Shown here: in pieces, positions 50,724 through 59,162 of the stretch
Position numbering within the stretch: the stretch's first letter is position 1
Layout: the number at the start of each line of letters is the position of its first letter
NCBI GenBank assembly: GCA_963931615.1
Contig: OZ007032.1
Location: forward strand, 1,674,001-1,738,000
DNA from: Coprenecus sp902388455
GTDB taxonomy: Bacteria; Bacteroidota; Bacteroidia; Bacteroidales; UBA932
Length of the DNA: 64,000 bases
Reading direction: 5' to 3'
Program-made: the position numbers and the translations under genes
The notes under the pieces: model-generated
Databases searched by the model: none
What the model was told of the DNA's origin: nothing
What the model saw: the letters and a program-made list of their open reading frames with translations, nothing else

Positions 50724-51150
50724 AGGAAATATCGTCCGGAAGTTCATTGACATCGTCTTTCTGATACGGGAAGAAGGCCTTGAGCTTCTCTCCCACCGCC
50801 AGCACCGCCCTGGACATGCCGCCCGTGAAGTCCCCCGAGCGGAAATCCGCGGCCATGCCGTCCTTGACCTCGTTCCAGAAACCGGCGCCGACCTTCTCAT
50901 TGATCCCCGAGTCCCCGATAATGGCGAACTTGTGGGACTTGAGGGCAAGGTAGATGAGCACTCCGTTGCGGTCCTTGGTCCGGAACATCCCCAGCTTAGA
51001 GAATACGTAGGCTGCCCGCAGGCAGGGGTCGCCCTTGCACACCTGCTCCAGGTGCACGCGGATCTCGCCGGAGGTATTCTTCTCCGCTGTCTGAATGGCC
51101 CTTACCAGGGCCTCCTTGCTCTCCTTCCTGAGCAGATCCCCGGCAGTCAT
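50707..51150 (-). CDS. TPM-domain protein (short form)
   Basis: A 147-residue protein with a TPM domain (residues about 15-125: TSGEIRVHLEQVC, then KDRNGVLIYLALK and FAIIGDSGINEKV) and no membrane helix or Gly-rich tail. The ATG at 51150 overlaps the lemA stop by 1 nt (TGATG); a GTG at 51153 is an alternative. Its cysteines (CKGDPC) might form a disulphide. Function is not known beyond the association with LemA. Confidence 0.8.
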   Translation of the reverse strand: MTAGDLLRKESKEALVRAIQTAEKNTSGEIRVHLEQVCKGDPCLRAAYVFSKLGMFRTKDRNGVLIYLALKSHKFAIIGDSGINEKVGAGFWNEVKDGMAADFRSGDFTGGMSRAVLAVGEKLKAFFPYQKDDVNELPDDISYEDNQ

Positions 51151-51743
51151 CACTCGAAGCTGACTACGGGTGCCTGCTCGGCTCCCTCGGAAGCCTCGAA
51201 GTAACCCTTCTTCTCGAAGCCGAACATGCCGGCGAAGATGTTGTTGGGGAAGCGGCGGATGGTCACGTTGTAGTTGCGGGCCGCCTCGTTGAATTTCTGA
51301 CGCTCGACGGTGATCCGGTTCTCGGTACCCTCAAGCTGGGCCTGGAGTTCCAGGAAGTTCTGGTTGGCCTTCAGGTCGGGATAGCGCTCGACTGAGACGA
51401 GCAGACGTCCGATGGCGGTTCCGAGCTCATTCTGGGCACTCATGAAGCGGGCGAGCTCCTCCTCGGAAAGAGTGGAAGGGTCGACGGTTGCCTGAGTAGC
51501 CTTGGCCCTGGCCTCCACCACTGCCTCGAGAGTCGACGACTCATGCTCGGCGTAGCCCTTGACCGTAGCCACGAGATTGGGAACCAGATCGGCTCTGCGC
51601 TGATAGACATTCTCCACCTGGGCCCAGGCCTGAGAGACGGTCTCGTCCGTGCGCACCATGGAGTTATACATTCCTTTGATCCAGAAGAAAAGGACCAGGA
51701 CCACCGCGACTATAACGATGATCACAACATAGCTGCGTTTCAT
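51150..51743 (-). CDS. LemA-family protein
   Basis: A 197-residue protein with an N-terminal membrane helix (about 5-24) followed by the helical LemA domain (RTDETVSQAWAQVENVYQRRADLVPNLV, then YPDLKANQNFLELQAQLEGTENRI, with FNEAARNYN). LemA proteins and TPM proteins occur together in many bacteria, apparently acting in envelope quality control. It heads the three-gene operon. The first codons lie within 40 nt of the FISUMP stop upstream. Confidence 0.92.
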   Translation of the reverse strand: MKRSYVVIIVIVAVVLVLFFWIKGMYNSMVRTDETVSQAWAQVENVYQRRADLVPNLVATVKGYAEHESSTLEAVVEARAKATQATVDPSTLSEEELARFMSAQNELGTAIGRLLVSVERYPDLKANQNFLELQAQLEGTENRITVERQKFNEAARNYNVTIRRFPNNIFAGMFGFEKKGYFEASEGAEQAPVVSFE

Positions 51744-51779
51744 ATTCTTTTCTGATTAACTGTTATCTAATTCTAGTGC

Positions 51780-52817
51780 CTACTGTCCTTGAGCCAGCCT
51801 TACACATCTTACAGACACTCCATAACTTTCCTTATCGGTATAATAGACGTTGAAATCTCCGGAGTTATAAAACATATATCTGTAAGGAACCATTCCATTA
51901 TCCATTTCCGAAGAGGACCACCACATGCCGTAAACCGCAATATTCTCATATATTCCATAATTGTCTCGGGAATTACCGTTCGGGAATCCATTCCAACGCA
52001 CCGTATTGGTATGCATATTATCGGGTGAATAAGGCCACATAGCAGAACCTGCTATAGTAATAGGTGCGGACAGCATTTCTCCCAAGCCGGGCCAGTTGTC
52101 ATAAAAGTCCAGCTCCGCCCCGCCGGTTGCCAGTGCCAGATCCTCCCAATCCTCTGCAGTCGGCACAGACCAGCCTTCGGGACATGCGCCCTGGGGCCCG
52201 CCTCCAAGTCCGCTTCCTGTCTCCCCTCCGGTGGCATCATTCCATGAATACAGACGGCCGAATATATTGTCTATCCCTTCAGAATTATCATATGGACGTC
52301 CCAAAAGTTCCCCGCCGGCTTCAGTCCCGTCATAACGCAGATCCTGAATAAACCACTCCAGAGAACCGATTACTTCTGTTCTGTACACTTCCCCGTCACG
52401 ACTGTCCCTGACACTGGATGAACCCTGAAGCCACCCACCAATCTGACTCATATCGGCATTGATTACCTGAATATCCGAAGTACTGGATGTAGAATAATAA
52501 CCGTCAGCCCTGGCGAACACAGTTATCGAGTACTTCCCTGGCACCGATGGAGTTGTAAAAGTAATCGACTGACTGTAAAGTGTATCCGTATCACTGATTT
52601 CGATATCGTGCGAAACCCAGAAATAACGTGGCGAAGAGGGGGTGGTAATTCCTGTCACATAAGAAGTTATTTCCTGATTTACGACAGCATAAGTCGGCAT
52701 ATCATATACCAGATTTCCCGACATGTACTCATAGTCTGTCTCGTCATCATCCTTACATGAGACAACCGCAAGCAGCATGGCTGCAAAGGCCAGCAATCTT
52801 ATCCACTTTATGTTCAT
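51780..52817 (-). CDS. FISUMP-domain lipoprotein
   Basis: A 345-residue lipoprotein with signal peptide ending in VVSC (Cys21). A bacterial Ig-like region (about 55-125) precedes a C-terminal Fibrobacter major paralogous domain (WFIQDLRYDG, LYSWNDATGG, CPEGWSVPTAEDWEDL and the closing GVSVRCVRLAQ). Such proteins are surface-exposed in Bacteroidetes, often linked to adhesion. The start ATG at 52817 is chosen to place the signal peptide first. It is divergent from apbE. Confidence 0.82.
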   Translation of the reverse strand: MNIKWIRLLAFAAMLLAVVSCKDDDETDYEYMSGNLVYDMPTYAVVNQEITSYVTGITTPSSPRYFWVSHDIEISDTDTLYSQSITFTTPSVPGKYSITVFARADGYYSTSSTSDIQVINADMSQIGGWLQGSSSVRDSRDGEVYRTEVIGSLEWFIQDLRYDGTEAGGELLGRPYDNSEGIDNIFGRLYSWNDATGGETGSGLGGGPQGACPEGWSVPTAEDWEDLALATGGAELDFYDNWPGLGEMLSAPITIAGSAMWPYSPDNMHTNTVRWNGFPNGNSRDNYGIYENIAVYGMWWSSSEMDNGMVPYRYMFYNSGDFNVYYTDKESYGVSVRCVRLAQGQ

Positions 52818-52863
52818 CGTTCCATTTACATTATTCAAACTACAAATATGCATCAATTTTTCT

Positions 52864-52871
52864 TAGATTTG
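52864..52871 (+). promoter_or_regulatory. Putative -7 box for apbE
   Basis: TAGATTTG lies 27 nt before the ATG at 52899 and inside the longer open frame, which supports the later start. Confidence 0.5.
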
Positions 52872-52898
52872 CAAACTGATAACAAATTTACTAAAATC

Positions 52899-53960
52899 AT
52901 GCCACCGATAAAACGCATTCTCTACCTTCTGATAACAGCAGCGGCCATATCTGCCGCTGTCTCCTGCTCAGAACGCATTCCATACCACCGCATAGAAGGC
53001 TTTGCCCAAGGAGGCACTTTCCACATTATATATTCCGCTCCGGAAAGCGGATCTGACGAGGACACAGTCATGACCATGGTCTCCAAGTGCCTGCATGACA
53101 TAGACTTTTCTATTTCAGGATACAACAAAGGATCGCTTCTGTCCCGTTTCAACCGGGGTGAGAATATAGTTCCGGACCGATATATGCTCGAGTTATACAG
53201 CATGTCACGAAAACTATGGGAAGAAACCGGAGGCCTGTTCGACGTAAGCGGAGGACCACTGTTCGATTTCTGGGGTTTCGGATTCAAAAATCCCAAAAGC
53301 ATGGACAGCCTCCGCAATGACACCTGTACTGCCCGTATCGTGGATTCTCTGCTGGAGTTCACAGGAATGGACCTGCTGAATCTGGAGAACGGCAGGATAA
53401 TACGGAAAGATCCGCGGGTACAGCTCAATTTCAATGCCATTGCCCAGGGATATACCTGTGATGTAGTAGCAGACCTGCTGGACAGCATCGGAGTACAGAA
53501 CTATCTGGTAGAAGTCGGCATGGAAATCGTCTGCAAGGGCGTGAATGCATCAGGCAAACCGTGGAGAATCGGCATTGACGCACCAGTAGACGGTTCTCAG
53601 GTAGCAGGAGAGAATGTACAGAAACTTCTGAACCTGACGGACTGCGGCATCACCACCTCAGGCAACTACCGGAAGTTCTTCATAATGGACGGGAAAAAAT
53701 ACTCCCACTCCATAAATCCCGTAACCGGATATCCCGTACAGCATGACCTTCTCAGCGCGACAGTCATATCTATCGACACAGCCCGCTCCGGTGCCATTTC
53801 CGACGCATACGCCACCTACTGCATGGTGATAGGAAAAGAAGCCGCCGCAGAGTTCATCAACTCCCGCAGCGACCTCCGTGGATATCTCATCTACGACGGC
53901 GGAGTCATCGACCTGCTGAAGGACGGCTTATCTACGAAGGCAGCGTCCACCCGGCAATAG
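52899..53960 (+). CDS. FAD:protein FMN transferase (ApbE-like) lipoprotein
   Basis: A 353-residue periplasmic flavin transferase that attaches FMN to Thr residues of proteins such as RnfG/D or NqrB/C. The lipobox is AAVSC (Cys23). Family landmarks: FDFWGFGF near 134, NAIAQGYTCDVVADLL near 190, TSGNYRKF near 264, and HSINPVTGYPV near 285, with Asp in the ISDAYAT region near 312. The usual GGE motif reads VGMEI here, a modest deviation. No Rnf or Nqr target genes are in the window. Start ATG 52899 gives the signal peptide. Confidence 0.85.
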   Translation: MPPIKRILYLLITAAAISAAVSCSERIPYHRIEGFAQGGTFHIIYSAPESGSDEDTVMTMVSKCLHDIDFSISGYNKGSLLSRFNRGENIVPDRYMLELYSMSRKLWEETGGLFDVSGGPLFDFWGFGFKNPKSMDSLRNDTCTARIVDSLLEFTGMDLLNLENGRIIRKDPRVQLNFNAIAQGYTCDVVADLLDSIGVQNYLVEVGMEIVCKGVNASGKPWRIGIDAPVDGSQVAGENVQKLLNLTDCGITTSGNYRKFFIMDGKKYSHSINPVTGYPVQHDLLSATVISIDTARSGAISDAYATYCMVIGKEAAAEFINSRSDLRGYLIYDGGVIDLLKDGLSTKAASTRQ

Positions 53961-54003
53961 TAGCAGGCATCGCACACAGGGCCAATTGCTTCGGAAAGTA
54001 TTT

Positions 54004-54060
54004 CACCTCTTCCCGACAAAAAAGGCTCCGTGACGGAGCCTTTTTTGTCGGGAAGAGGTG
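54004..54060. repeat. 57-bp perfect palindrome overlapping the tRNA 3' end
   Basis: Two 27-bp arms (54004-54030 and 54034-54060) match without error around a 3-nt loop. The right arm includes the last 13 nt of the tRNA-Pro(CGG) gene, so a mirror copy of the tRNA end lies beyond the terminator. Confidence 0.85.
54018..54046. terminator. Bidirectional terminator between apbE and tRNA-Pro(CGG)
   Basis: GGCTCCG/CGGAGCC stem (54024-54030 with 54034-54040), 3-nt loop, six A on the left and six T on the right, giving T-runs on both strands. It is the core of a longer perfect palindrome, 54004-54060. Confidence 0.85.
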
Positions 54061-54121
54061 ACTCGAACACCCGACCTCTGCGTCCCGAACGCAGCGCGCT
54101 AGCCAACTGCGCCACTTCCCG
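54048..54121 (-). tRNA. tRNA-Pro (anticodon CGG)
   Basis: A 74-nt cloverleaf can be folded: acceptor CGGGAAG/CTTCCCG, D-stem GCGC/GCGC, anticodon stem CTGCG/CGCAG with loop TTCGGGA, T-arm GGGTG/CACCT with TTCGAGT. The C1-G72 pair and A73 are the bacterial tRNA-Pro identity marks. CCA is not encoded. It decodes CCG. Confidence 0.93.
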
Positions 54122-54143
54122 AGAATCTGTATGTCTTTACAGA

Positions 54144-54172
54144 AAGAGGTTCTCCGCTTCGGAGAACCTCTT
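54144..54172 (-). terminator. Hairpin between the two tRNA-Pro genes
   Basis: A 13-bp perfect stem (54144-54156 with 54160-54172) and 3-nt loop starts 1 nt after the tRNA-Pro(AGG) 3' end. On the minus strand a short TTTCT follows. It may be a weak terminator or a processing hairpin, since no promoter is seen for the next tRNA. Confidence 0.6.
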
Positions 54173-54173
54173 G

Positions 54174-54247
54174 TCGGGATGAGACGACTCGAACGTCCGA
54201 CCCCCACGTCCCTAACGTGGTGCGCTAACCAACTGCGCCACATCCCG
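54174..54247 (-). tRNA. tRNA-Pro (anticodon AGG)
   Basis: A 74-nt cloverleaf: acceptor CGGGATG/CATCCCG, D-stem GCGC/GCGC, anticodon stem CCACG/CGTGG with loop TTAGGGA, T-arm GGACG/CGTCT. C1-G72 and A73 mark it as tRNA-Pro. CCA is not encoded. An A at wobble position 34 is unusual for bacterial proline tRNAs. Confidence 0.9.
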
Positions 54248-54257
54248 AATCGGACCG

Positions 54258-54287
54258 CAAAGATAGTAAAATTTCCGTACCGTCAAA
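54258..54287 (-). promoter_or_regulatory. Promoter of the tRNA-Pro pair
   Basis: On the minus strand TTTG (54287-54284) and TATCTTTG (54265-54258) are 18 nt apart, a full match to the Bacteroidetes consensus, 10 nt before the first tRNA base. Confidence 0.8.
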
Positions 54288-54304
54288 CTTTTTTCAAAAA
54301 AAAT

Positions 54305-56404
54305 TTACTCTGTTTCGATGGTCATCTCGTCTATCAGATGGTCCGCATTGCCTATCATGTCGATGACGAAGAGGACGTAGCGGATATCCAGGGAAATGTT
54401 GCGGCAGAAATCGGGATCAAACTCGATGTCGCTCATGGTGCCTTCCCACACGCGGTCGAAGTTGATGCCGATCAGGCGGCCCTTGGAGTCGATGACGGGG
54501 CTGCCGGAGTTGCCGCCGGAGGTGTGGTTGGTGGCGATGAAGCAGACGGGAACCTTGCCGTCATGTCCCCAGCGGCCGTAGTCACCGGAGGCCACGATAT
54601 CACGGAATCTCTGCGGTATGTTGTAATCGAATATGTCAGGGTTGTCCTTCTCCATGATGCCCTCGATGGTCGAGAACGGCATGTAGTACACTCCGTCAGA
54701 GGGAGCGTAGCCCTTGATGTGACCGTAGGCGACACGTAGGGTGAGGTTGGCATCAGGATAGAAGGTCCTGTCAGGCTGGAACTCCATCTGACCGCGCATG
54801 TAGTCACGGTTGAGCAGGGTAATCTCGGAGTTGACGCGGGCCACCGTAGGACGGAGATTCTCCCCTATCCATGCGTTGAACTCGCGGCCGAATACTACGG
54901 CAGGGTCATCCTTCAGTGCAGCGACGCCGGCACAGTCGAGGGCCTCGAGGGCAGCTCGGTCAGCGAATACAGAGGCAGAGAAGAGGTCGTCGGCCCATTT
55001 CTCTATGGAGCCGCCGTACACTGCCAATGTACTGTCGAAGTACTCAGGGCGGAAATCCACGGGGACATCGTCCTTGTAGGCGTTCATGACAGCCACGAAG
55101 CACTCCTTGTCTATGGGCATGCAGTAGTCTTTGTAGAATGCAGCCTCCACGGCCTTCAACACCGAATCGGAACCGCTTTCAGCTGCACTCAGGGCACGGG
55201 TGGCGAACTGTACAAGCTCGATGGTGCGGGCCGACTCATTGTAATACTCAAGTGCGTAGTTGTAGGGTTCGAGCACTCCATAAAGAGAGTCAAGAGCAGG
55301 CACAATACCATCGTACTCCGTACCCTCGGCCCAGTCCATGAAGCGTGACTCGAAGGCCTGCTTCTTGGCCACGGTGCCCAGACGGACGATTCCCTTCATC
55401 TCTCCCTGCCACTTCTTCCATGCATTGGATACACCGGCATTCTTGGACGAATACTGGATTCTCACCGCCTGGTCCGAGTCCATGTACTTTTTCTGGATAT
55501 CGAGACGCATGGTGCGGAGGTTGATCTTGAAAGGATTGGACACTTCCGAAATATAGCGCACACCCTCGGACATGATATACTCGCGGGTGCTGCCGGGGAA
55601 ACCGTAGACAAATGTGAACTCACCCTCCTCCACTCCGCCGGCGGCAATATGGAAGTACTTCTTGGGTTTGTAGGGCACATTGTCCTCGGAATAGGGAGCG
55701 GGGTTGTTGTCCTTGTCGGCGTAGATGCGGAAGATAGAGAAGTCTCCGGTATGGCGGGGCCACATCCAGTTGTCGGTGTCGCCGCCGAACTTTCCGATCG
55801 ACGAAGGGGGTGCTCCCACCAGACGCACGTCGGTGTAGCTGCGGTAGACGAACATATAGTACTTATTGCCGTAGTACAGGGGCTCGACCGAAGCCCGCAG
55901 GCCGATGCCGGCAGCCACTGCTTCCTCAACGAGCTTTGCAGAATTCTCCGCGACCAGAGCCTCACGCTCCTCCTCGGTCATGCTCTCCTCATATCCGTCG
56001 AGCACCTGCTCCGTCACATCCTCCATATACTCGAGGAAGCTCACGGACAGTCCCGGATTGGGCAGTTCTTCGGCGCGGGTCATAGCCCAGAAGCCGTCGC
56101 GGAGGTAGTCATGCTCCACGGAGCTGTGTTTCTGGATCTGGCCGTAGCCGCAGTGATGGTTGGTCAGCAGCAGGCCTTCCGGTGAGATGAGCTCACCGGT
56201 GCAGCCGCCTCCGAAGAGGACCACGGCATCCTTGAGCGACGCCTGGTTGATACTGTAGATGTCCTCGGCCGTGAGGGTAAATCCCTTGGCCTGCATGTCC
56301 CCTATCCTCTGGGAGATGAGGGACGGAAGCCACATTCCCTCATCCGCGGAGGCAGAAGCTCCGCAAATGAGGGAAAGCGCTACTATTGAAAGGTATTTTT
56401 TCAT
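54305..56404 (-). CDS. S46-family dipeptidyl-peptidase (DPP7/DPP11-like)
   Basis: A 699-residue periplasmic exopeptidase that removes dipeptides from peptide N-termini. The signal peptide is about residues 1-20. The chymotrypsin-like triad is visible: His84 in TNHHCG, Asp in WPRHTGDFS near 223, and Ser in GGNSGSPV near 637. The specificity position after the Ser region reads FDR (near 655), as in Asp/Glu-specific DPP11, not FDG as in DPP7; this is inferred from the published Porphyromonas enzymes. It is the last gene of the minus-strand run, 10 nt after the acyl-CoA dehydrogenase. Confidence 0.88.
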   Translation of the reverse strand: MKKYLSIVALSLICGASASADEGMWLPSLISQRIGDMQAKGFTLTAEDIYSINQASLKDAVVLFGGGCTGELISPEGLLLTNHHCGYGQIQKHSSVEHDYLRDGFWAMTRAEELPNPGLSVSFLEYMEDVTEQVLDGYEESMTEEEREALVAENSAKLVEEAVAAGIGLRASVEPLYYGNKYYMFVYRSYTDVRLVGAPPSSIGKFGGDTDNWMWPRHTGDFSIFRIYADKDNNPAPYSEDNVPYKPKKYFHIAAGGVEEGEFTFVYGFPGSTREYIMSEGVRYISEVSNPFKINLRTMRLDIQKKYMDSDQAVRIQYSSKNAGVSNAWKKWQGEMKGIVRLGTVAKKQAFESRFMDWAEGTEYDGIVPALDSLYGVLEPYNYALEYYNESARTIELVQFATRALSAAESGSDSVLKAVEAAFYKDYCMPIDKECFVAVMNAYKDDVPVDFRPEYFDSTLAVYGGSIEKWADDLFSASVFADRAALEALDCAGVAALKDDPAVVFGREFNAWIGENLRPTVARVNSEITLLNRDYMRGQMEFQPDRTFYPDANLTLRVAYGHIKGYAPSDGVYYMPFSTIEGIMEKDNPDIFDYNIPQRFRDIVASGDYGRWGHDGKVPVCFIATNHTSGGNSGSPVIDSKGRLIGINFDRVWEGTMSDIEFDPDFCRNISLDIRYVLFVIDMIGNADHLIDEMTIETE

Positions 56405-56414
56405 ATAGCTGGTT

Positions 56415-58115
56415 TTAGTTGATGTAGTCTGCCAGGTCGTCCTCGGAGAAGCCTGCGATGTAGTCGTAGCGCTCCTGATTCCAGGACTTGGCCTTGCCTA
56501 CGAACACCCTTGCGGACTTCGCGAAGTCCGCGCACCGCTGTGAATCCAGCACGAGGAGCCAGCCCATGATGATGTGACCGGCCATCTCCACCAGACGGCG
56601 GGCGTGGAAGTCGATGTAGGTGTTGTCATGTCCGTGTACGAGGGCGCAGGCCTGCTCGTACTGTGCGGCCATCTCGACGAGGGTCTTCTTCAGAGTCGCA
56701 TACTCGGGAGCCACCTCCTCGGCCTCGTACTCGCGTATCCTGGCGAGGTAGGCGCCGGTGGTCACGTAGCGGATGGCGGCCACGGTCTGGAGCTGGGATG
56801 TTCCCTCATATATAGTGGTAATCCTGGCGTCGCGGTAGATGCGCTCCACGGGATACTCCTTCATGTAGCCTGAGCCGCCGTGTACCTGTATGGCATCGTA
56901 GGCGTTCTGGTTGCAGTACTCGCTGGACATCATCTTGAGCACGGGGGTGAACATATCGGCGTACCTCTGGTACTTCTTCATGTCCTGACGCTCCTCGGGG
57001 GTGAGCTTGCGGGTCTCGGCGAGAAAACCGTAGGACTTGTAGATGTCCACGAAACGGGTGGTTTCATAGAGGATTGCACGGGAAGCCTGCAGCTTGGCCT
57101 TCATCACGGCGAGCATCTCGGATACTGCCGGGAACTCGATGATGGCCTTGCCGAACTGACGGCGCTCGCAGGCGTACTTGTAGGCCTCGCGGTAAGCGGC
57201 CTCGGAGATACCCACGGACTGGGCACCGACTCCGAGACGGGCACCGTTCATCAGCGACATCACGTACTTGATAAGGCCCATGCGGCGCTCGCCGATGAGC
57301 TTGGCGGGAGCGTTCTTGAATACCAGCTCGCATGTAGGAGAGCCCTTGATACCGAGCTTGTTCTCAATCCTGCGGACAGTCACGCCGCCCCATTTCTGGT
57401 CGTGTACGAAGTAGGACAGGCCGCGGCCGTCGCGGGTGCCTTCCTCGGAACGGGCCAGGACGAGCTTGATCTGGGCATCACCGTTGGTAATAAAGCGCTT
57501 TACACCGTTGAGCATCCACATGCCCTTCTCCTCGCACCACTCGGCCTTGAGCATGGCGGCCTGGAGGTCGGAGCCGGCATCGGGCTCGGTCAGGTCCATA
57601 GAGCAGGTATCGCCCTGAGGGATGCGGGGCAGGAACTCGGCCTTGATCTCCTCGGAGGCGAACTCGTGGATGGTCTCGGCGCAGTCCTGAAGGCCCCAGA
57701 TATTGGCAAATCCGGCATCGGCTCTGGAAACCAGTTCCTCAGCCATCACGTAGGGCACGAGGGAGAAATTCAGTCCACCGTACTGACGGGGCAGGGACAT
57801 ACCGTACATGCCGGCCTGGGTGAGCACCCTCTGGTTCTCGGCCGTACCGGCTGCGTATGTCACGCGGCCGTTCTCGCATACGGGGCCATCGTGGTCCACC
57901 TGCTCGGCGTTGGCGGCGATGGTGTCGGCGCAGATCTCTCCCATGACCTCCATCACCTTGTCGTAGGAGTCGATGGCGTCCTCGACATTGCAGGGAGCGT
58001 AGTCATAGACTCCGCTGTCCTTGAAATCCTGTTCCTTCAGCTCCACTATCTTCTGCATCAGGGGATGCGAGAACTGAAACTTCAAATCACTGTTGTCTGT
58101 ATAAAAATTTGCCAT
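56415..58115 (-). CDS. Acyl-CoA dehydrogenase family protein
   Basis: A 566-residue flavoprotein of the acyl-CoA dehydrogenase family, longer than the usual 380 because of an N-terminal segment and a C-terminal helical extension (acyl-CoA_dh_C-like). It should reduce or oxidise the alpha-beta bond of an acyl-CoA using FAD. Motifs: CSMDLTEPDAGSDLQ near 168, GVGAQSVGISEAAY near 300, and IYEGTSQLQT near 450 carrying the catalytic Glu. It lies 12 nt after etfA, its probable electron partner. The true substrate (crotonyl-CoA or another enoyl-CoA) cannot be read from the sequence. Confidence 0.88.
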   Translation of the reverse strand: MANFYTDNSDLKFQFSHPLMQKIVELKEQDFKDSGVYDYAPCNVEDAIDSYDKVMEVMGEICADTIAANAEQVDHDGPVCENGRVTYAAGTAENQRVLTQAGMYGMSLPRQYGGLNFSLVPYVMAEELVSRADAGFANIWGLQDCAETIHEFASEEIKAEFLPRIPQGDTCSMDLTEPDAGSDLQAAMLKAEWCEEKGMWMLNGVKRFITNGDAQIKLVLARSEEGTRDGRGLSYFVHDQKWGGVTVRRIENKLGIKGSPTCELVFKNAPAKLIGERRMGLIKYVMSLMNGARLGVGAQSVGISEAAYREAYKYACERRQFGKAIIEFPAVSEMLAVMKAKLQASRAILYETTRFVDIYKSYGFLAETRKLTPEERQDMKKYQRYADMFTPVLKMMSSEYCNQNAYDAIQVHGGSGYMKEYPVERIYRDARITTIYEGTSQLQTVAAIRYVTTGAYLARIREYEAEEVAPEYATLKKTLVEMAAQYEQACALVHGHDNTYIDFHARRLVEMAGHIIMGWLLVLDSQRCADFAKSARVFVGKAKSWNQERYDYIAGFSEDDLADYIN

Positions 58116-58127
58116 GACTTCTTCTCC

Positions 58128-59141
58128 TTACTTGCTGTTTTGTTTGTAGAACTTGATGAGCTTGGGTATCACCACATTGAGGTCACCTACGATAGCATAG
58201 TCGGCTATCCTGTGGATGGGGGCCTCGGGGTCGCTGTTGATCGAGATGATCATCGAGGACTGGTCCATACCGGCTGTATGCTGGATCTGACCGGAGATAC
58301 CGCAGGAAATGAAGAGCTTGGGACGTACGGTCACGCCTGTCTGTCCGATCTGGCGGGCATGGTCCGCAAAGCCTGCGTCCACAGCGGCGCGGGATGCTCC
58401 CACCTCTCCGCCGAGGGTCCTGGCGAGCTCGAATATCAGGTCGAAATTCTCCTTGCTGCCCACGCCGAAGCCGCCGGCCACGATGATCTGGGCGCCCTTG
58501 ATGTCGATCTTGCGCTCCTCTATCTCGCGGGCCACGATCTCCACGGTCAGGTCGCTGTCCTTCAGGATAGAGTTGACGTCTATCTCCGAGATGCGTCCGG
58601 CCACGGGTGCGGCCAGGGGAGCCTTCTTCATCACACCCTCGCGGACAGTGGCCATCTGGGGCCTGTGCTCGGGGTTGACGATGGTGGCGATGATGTTGCC
58701 TCCGAATGCGGGGCGGATCTGGTACAGGAGGTTGTGATACTGCTTCTCCTTGTCCTGATGGTCACCTATCTCCAGGGAGGTGCAGTCGGCGGTAAGGCCG
58801 CTGTGCAGGGCGCTGGAGACTCTGGGAGCGAGGTCCCTGCCCACGGAGGTGGCTCCGAAGAGGGCTATCTGGGGCTGTTCCTTGCGGAAAAGGTCAATGG
58901 TAATCGATGCGTAGGGCAGTGTGCGGAAGAACTCCAGGCGCTTGTCGTCGGCCAGGTGCACCACTGCGGCACCGTAGGAATAAAGCTCGTCGGCCAGGCC
59001 GCGGACATCATGTCCTATCAGCAGGGCCTCCACGTCGCAGGAGAGCGAGGCGGCCAGGTCACGGGCCTTGGTCATCAGTTCGAGACTCACGTCGCAGAGG
59101 TGTCCTCCGTCGGTCTCGCAATATACTATAATGTTGTTCAT
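58128..59141 (-). CDS. etfA: Electron transfer flavoprotein alpha subunit
   Basis: A 337-residue ETF alpha subunit holding the FAD that shuttles electrons to the dehydrogenase. The C-terminal FAD-binding domain shows AGGFGVGSKENF near 222, GASRAAVDAG near 246, GISGQIQHTAGM near 283 and the closing PIHRIADYAIVGD. The N-terminal Rossmann-type domain is complete. It lies 21 nt after etfB and 12 nt before the acyl-CoA dehydrogenase gene. Confidence 0.93.
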   Translation of the reverse strand: MNNIIVYCETDGGHLCDVSLELMTKARDLAASLSCDVEALLIGHDVRGLADELYSYGAAVVHLADDKRLEFFRTLPYASITIDLFRKEQPQIALFGATSVGRDLAPRVSSALHSGLTADCTSLEIGDHQDKEKQYHNLLYQIRPAFGGNIIATIVNPEHRPQMATVREGVMKKAPLAAPVAGRISEIDVNSILKDSDLTVEIVAREIEERKIDIKGAQIIVAGGFGVGSKENFDLIFELARTLGGEVGASRAAVDAGFADHARQIGQTGVTVRPKLFISCGISGQIQHTAGMDQSSMIISINSDPEAPIHRIADYAIVGDLNVVIPKLIKFYKQNSK

Positions 59142-59162
59142 GTCGTCTAGCGTTTTAACAGA

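Noticed and set aside
56880..59150. A 756-codon plus-strand open frame
   Set aside because: It is exactly antisense to the acyl-CoA dehydrogenase and etfA genes, and its product is an unnatural mix of Gly, His, Leu and Val with no motif. It comes from the codon bias of the real genes.
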